From Capsicum annuum (taxonomy: Eukaryota; Streptophyta; Magnoliopsida; Solanales; Solanaceae), in assembly GCF_002878395.1 (NCBI RefSeq), contig NC_061115.1:217990606-218054605 (forward strand): a stretch of 64,000 bases of DNA, in the 5' to 3' direction. Below, piece by piece: positions 59,553 through 64,000 of this stretch (its first letter is position 1; each line of letters starts with the position of its first letter). A model generated the notes under the pieces. That model was given only the letters and a program-made list of their open reading frames with translations, made no database searches and had not been told where the DNA came from. Position numbers and translations under genes: made by a program.

Positions 59553-59676
59553 CATATGTATTTGTATTTTTGTAGCAACAGTTTGCAAAAATACAAAATA
59601 CATATCGATCATAAGGGTAGTAAAAATCATATGTATTTGTATTTTTGTAGTAACAGTTTGCAAAAATACAAAATAC
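59553..59676. repeat. Two 49-bp direct repeats, each a hairpin
   Basis: Units 59553-59601 and 59628-59676 differ at about one base. Within each, GTATTTGTATTTTTG faces CAAAAATACAAAATAC as an inverted repeat. Together with 'ttttgtagcatatg' upstream, this may be part of a small MITE. Confidence 0.75.
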
Positions 59677-59795
59677 AACTTGCTATATTATGTAATTATG
59701 AAACTATTGCTATGAAGCTCATAATTAAGGGGATAAGTATGTTATTTCTGAATTTTGGCCTTTTTTTTAAACTCCACTTAGAAAATTATATTGAG

Positions 59796-60043
59796 GTTTT
59801 TTTTTCTTTTTTTTGGAAACTCCAGAAAAATCCGCGGCCGCTACATCCTCTGCCACAGCCTTTGCCCTCGGGTGAGCACTGTGTGCGTACTGGATAAACC
59901 CCTCATTGTGCAATAGCTCGCAAACTACACAGGAGATGTAAACCGCACTAGGTAAACCCCGTGCGACGAGCTCGATTGAGATGGCATTAGGGATGGATCG
60001 AACCCGCGACCTCCACTATGGGAAGTCCCCCTCAAACCAACTC
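59796..60043 (-). mobile_element. tRNA-derived SINE with a 14-bp target duplication
   Basis: On the minus strand it begins GAGTTGGTTTGAGGGGG (A-box-like), then has a B-box GGTTCGATCC (60004-59995), and ends in an A-rich tail (AAAAAAAAGAAAAAAAAACC, read from 59818 down). The perfect duplication AAAATTATATTGAG is at 59782-59795 and 60044-60057. The B-box spacing is typical for RNA polymerase III-driven SINEs. Confidence 0.8.
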
Positions 60044-60057
60044 AAAATTATATTGAG

Positions 60058-60683
60058 TTTGTTATTGTTGTTATTTATGTTTTTCAAAATAAAATAAAAT
60101 AATTCAAGTTTATTTGCATTAGGAAACTACCAAGAACTTTCTCTTATATATAAGTAGAAAAAACAATTTGCAACACTAATATAATGGATAACCTTATTGA
60201 GAAGTACGTGAGTAAATTAAAGTCAGACATATACTTTATGGAAAAAAAATATTATTTGGACTTATCTAAATCTAGAAGGTCGTTAATTAGTTCATGTACT
60301 TGTTCGTACTACTTGAATTTAAAAATCAACACTTGACAAATGCACAAAAATTATGACTTGGTCGAAAATAATAACTTTGATTTAAATTCTATATAAATTT
60401 GTATTATGAGGTATTCTATGTAGTATTCAGATCGAAGCTATTGTATTTAACTAAATTATTAGTTTACTCGTAAACTTGAAATCCTGGCTATATATGTTAG
60501 TAGGGATATATAGAAATGCATTTATATAAATTATATTCTATGTGCAAAAAGGTCTAATTTGATATGTCATTATGCAAAAAGGTCTAGATGTATTTATGAA
60601 CTTTACGAAATAATATAATGTTGACTAGTATCCCTCTAAATCGATTGCCACCATATTTGGTTGTTTGCAAAATCAAAGATATT
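60058..60683. other. AT-rich intergenic DNA
   Basis: No gene, RNA or repeat is recognised. A short repeat of 'tatgcaaaaaggtcta' occurs near 60540 and 60572. Confidence 0.4.
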
Positions 60684-60840
60684 AGAGAGTGCAGCATGAA
60701 GAATGATCAAATTATAAATGTTTATTGTATACACAATCTTACTCTGTATTTCTACAAGAGGCTATTTCCACGATTTGAACCAGTGAATTTTTTATCACGT
60801 GATAATAACTTTACTAGTTACTCCAAGATTTCCCCTGACC
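60684..60840 (-). mobile_element. SINE copy (minus strand), same family as 61026-61396
   Basis: A B-box-like GGTTCAAATC (60781-60772) is followed by GTGGAAATAGCCTCTTGTAG and a downstream part ending GCTGCACTCTCTA. The similarity to 61026-61396 continues beyond both ends ('ggaaagattatta' on the right), so a larger duplication is also possible. Confidence 0.55.
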
Positions 60841-61025
60841 TCCACCTTATTGTTTAGTTGGAAAGATTATTAATTTTTTTTTGGTTTTCCATCCAGTGTC
60901 CGACACCCGCATTGGAGCATGACTAATCCAAATTTACACTGGGTAGGGCCCATTCAAGAGTGTAGCACTCCCTCCCAAGGATTTTTTCATATCAAATTAC
61001 ATTTACTATTTCAACTCTTAAAGAT
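60841..61025. other. Spacer with a Solanaceae-type short repeat
   Basis: 60895-60985 ('cgacacccgcattggagc' and 'gggtagggcccattcaag') looks like part of a dispersed repeat, but I cannot name the family. Confidence 0.35.
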
Positions 61026-61396
61026 TCTAGAGAGTGCAGCCCGACGGCAGAGGCGGAGCCCGGATTGCAATTAAGGGGTTTCAATATTTAAAGAAAACCT
61101 AGCCGAAAAGGGGTTCAACACCTACTACAGATGCATTAAAAATAACTTTAATCATGTATAAATAGTATATTTTTCTGTCGAAGGGGATTCGGAACCCCTA
61201 TCAAAGGGCTGGCTCCACCCCTACCCAACGGTGCATGAAAGCTCTCGCTATGTGCAGGGCCTGAAGAAGGGTCAAACACGTATTTATTGTATACGCAACC
61301 TCACCTCATGTTTTTGTAAGAGGTTATTTTCACGGCTTAAACTAGTGACCTTCTGGTCACGTGACAACAACTTTACTAGTTAGTCCAAGATTCTCC
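61026..61396 (-). mobile_element. SINE copy interrupted by a MITE
   Basis: The minus strand runs from 61396 through a B-box-like AGTTTAAGCC (61343-61334) and AATAACCTCTTACAAAAAC, then '..gagagctttcatgcaccg', into MITE copy 4. It resumes with GGGCTGCACTCTCTAGA (61042-61026). The MITE inserted near the SINE 3' end. Confidence 0.6.
61048..61223. mobile_element. hAT-like MITE, copy 4, inside a SINE
   Basis: The left end CAGAGGCGGAGCCCGG and right end GGCTGGCTCCACCCCTA are inverted repeats. The 8-bp duplications CCCGACGG (61040-61047) and CCCAACGG (61224-61231) match at 7 of 8, which fits the hAT superfamily. Confidence 0.8.
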
Positions 61397-62103
61397 TCCG
61401 CCTTATTGCTTAGTGGGAAAGATTATTATTTTTTACTTTCCAAAATATCATTTTCAAACTACATATATTATTTCAACTTGCTTAACTAATAACAAACTTT
61501 TAGCCATATATTTTGTTGAATTAATAGGTTTGTCTTTTCATCAAATAGGGTAGGTATTTTGACTAATAATACTGACCAAAAAGTCTAGACTAAACTCTAT
61601 TGATTAAGTCCTACTTGATGTTATAAGTAGATATTATCTAGACATAATACATAAATGTGTTCTTTAATTTGACCTCAATTGACATTTATGTCCTCCGACT
61701 TTAAGTGCCCTCCGGCTTTAAGTGTGCAGAAATAGACACGTAAACTTATTTTTGAACAAATAGACATTATTAATTAATGCATATAAGGTAAATATATATT
61801 ATATATCCATGATTCAATTAGAAAAACGATATATGTGTCATTATCATAGATTTGTTATTAGTTGTTTAAGAGTTAAGACACATTGATTTAATCCCAAGTG
61901 GAGTATAATTAGTCAACAAAAAAAATTGTATTATTTCAACTTTATCATGTACAATTATTGGTTCTTCAAGAAGCTAACTTTTAGATGATGATCAATATTT
62001 AGGTCTTCCTACGTAACACTGACCTGGATATACATTATATTTTTCTATAATTCATCCTTAGCAGAATTCTAGTGTATGTATACATATATATATATATATA
62101 TGT
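61397..62103. other. AT-rich intergenic DNA
   Basis: It contains a small direct repeat ('ctccgactttaagtgc' and 'ctccggctttaagtgt', 61692-61725) and (TA)n at 62078-62101. No gene is seen. Confidence 0.4.
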
Positions 62104-62838
<735 letters not shown>

Positions 62839-64000
62839 TGCTCTATATATATATAAGAGTCTATCGACTTTTTGTCTGTATACAAAACTGCATACAATGG
62901 GTGTATTATTGTTGTATTACTCATACAAATTGCGTGCACTAGGTTATTTTATTGTTGTTGTAGTAATATTTTTCGTATAATAGTAGAGCTTTTAATGGGT
63001 CGTGTTGGGATAATTTGAATCCAGCCTAACAGAGGATTAGGGTTCGAAGGATTAGGGTTCGAACCTCCCGGAATGAAAAAGATCTTGTTGAAAGCACCGT
63101 CACTCGAAGTGGGTCTTATAATACATAAACAAAGATTTTGTTTGGAAGATTATCTATATTTAAAATGTGTGACTTCAATTTCTTGATCATTGAAGTCAAT
63201 AACTCTAGTTTTATTACTTTATAAAACTAACAATATGTTAATATAATATTGGAAAAATCTCAACTTTTATATTTAGAGAACTTAATAAACCACAATTAAA
63301 AGAAAAAATCCACTAATTATCCATTATGCTTGCTATATCATCATTATCTCTACTAAAATCTTTAGTATAAATAACATAAATATCAATCCTTTTGAAAGTA
63401 ATTGCACTCTCTCATTTTTTTTAATTACTTTACTCTCTCTTCCTATTAATATACATAACATAGCCGACATATACATAGCATTCTGTGTATCTGTTGAAAT
63501 TTTTGTAATATATTTATGAAGTTGGAATTTTTTGTAATATTGGAAACATAAGTTGTGTATTTGTATAATTTTTAGAAATCTTTAACTATTACTTACTTAA
63601 ACAAATGGGCCACTCAATTGGGTACTAAAGATTTGGGCTTTGCCATAAGTCCAAGCCTCTCTAGTAAAGGTATGGTTTAACCAATTCATTGCACTTGGAC
63701 TCTATGTGATCCAGGCCCAATGAGCAAAAATCTTGGTTTAAGAATTGGGTAAGGGTCACGCGAGCCCAATACCACAAATTATAACATAGGCTCGATTACT
63801 TGAGTCGTACATTAGGCGGGCACCTCTAGAAAGTACAATGAAGGTCACCAACCTAGGTCGTGTACCTTTTTGATTGCCCATTGACCTTATGAAGGACAAC
63901 AAAGAGGTCCGAGGCGATGGACCAAACTATTGAGAATTTTTCTCAACTCAAAAATTGAACTTTGCATTGGGTAGGGGCCTTGAGAATGCAGGCCCCCGCT
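62839..64000. other. AT-rich intergenic DNA
   Basis: A perfect 15-bp tandem repeat GGATTAGGGTTCGAA lies at 63034-63063; its GGTTCGAACC is like a tRNA T-arm, but no tRNA fold is present. From 63600 the sequence is less AT-rich and has phrases such as 'gatttgggctttgcc', but no ORF or known repeat. Confidence 0.4.

Noticed and set aside
59995..60004. GGTTCGATCC as part of a functional tRNA gene
   Set aside because: No acceptor stem or anticodon arm is present; the box belongs to a SINE with an A tail and target duplication.
63034..63063. TTAGGGTT-like tandem repeat as telomeric sequence
   Set aside because: There are only two 15-bp units (GGATTAGGGTTCGAA), not an array of TTTAGGG.

Overview
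Eukaryotic, plant nuclear DNA, almost certainly from a Solanaceae (nightshade family) genome. Three things suggest this: Ty3/gypsy LTR retrotransposons primed by initiator-Met tRNA with Solanaceae-style leaders, tRNA-derived SINEs of the kind common in tobacco, pepper, potato and tomato, and a nuclear copy of the plant mitochondrial atp1 gene. I cannot fix the genus. About 56 kb of the 64 kb is nested, decayed retrotransposon. No complete host gene is visible. The only host-gene candidate is a 28-codon start beside an assembly gap at 56431-56514 that resembles a ZAT-type C2H2 zinc-finger protein.

Layout, left half. Element B is a minus-strand Tekay/Del-type chromovirus with a 5' LTR at 23059-25222 and gag, protease, RT and RNase H running leftwards to integrase at 17847. 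Its RT is split by a 1486-bp insertion (S, 19408-20893) with LTR-like ends, a 5-bp target duplication and a long tetranucleotide microsatellite that contains a 100-N gap. Its integrase is split by element E, a plus-strand element with no recognisable coding region. E has its 5' LTR end at 1-95, its interior at 112-3989 and 15316-15601, and its 3' LTR at 15602-17846. E is in turn split by T (3995-15310), a complete 11.3-kb Tat/Ogre-like element with a tRNA-Arg-type primer site, a CCAAT duplication, a decayed gag, no pol, and two internal tandem-repeat arrays.

Layout, middle. 25223-27795 holds two MITE-like segments and a minus-strand LTR fragment (G). Element C (27796-37193) is a plus-strand chromovirus with gag-PR-RT-RH-INT-chromodomain, all pseudogenised. 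A second primer site and gag start (37194-37689) follow its 3' LTR, so it is the remnant of an LTR-internal-LTR-internal tandem. At 37690 it joins head-on to element D (minus strand), which belongs to the same non-coding family as E. D's 3' LTR is at 37690-39707, its interior at 39708-40739 and 50927-53860, and its 5' LTR at 53877-56177. D is split by A2 (40740-50926), a second chromovirus family and the least decayed of the three coding elements. A further 150 bp of D-type interior (56178-56329) precedes a 100-N gap.

Layout, right end (56430-64000). This is AT-rich intergenic DNA. It has the gene start noted above, a 351-bp solo LTR with a perfect TSD, a hairpin MITE, a family of about 180-bp hAT-like MITEs (one inside another copy, one inside a SINE), a SINE with a 14-bp duplication, and an atp1 NUMT with an internal 114-bp in-frame duplication.

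How the parts relate. The chromoviruses B, C and A2 encode, or once encoded, the proteins. D and E share their primer site, leader, PPT and LTR style but no ORFs, so they look like passengers mobilised in trans. T likewise keeps only gag. Nesting gives a relative order: B before E before T, B before S, and D before A2.
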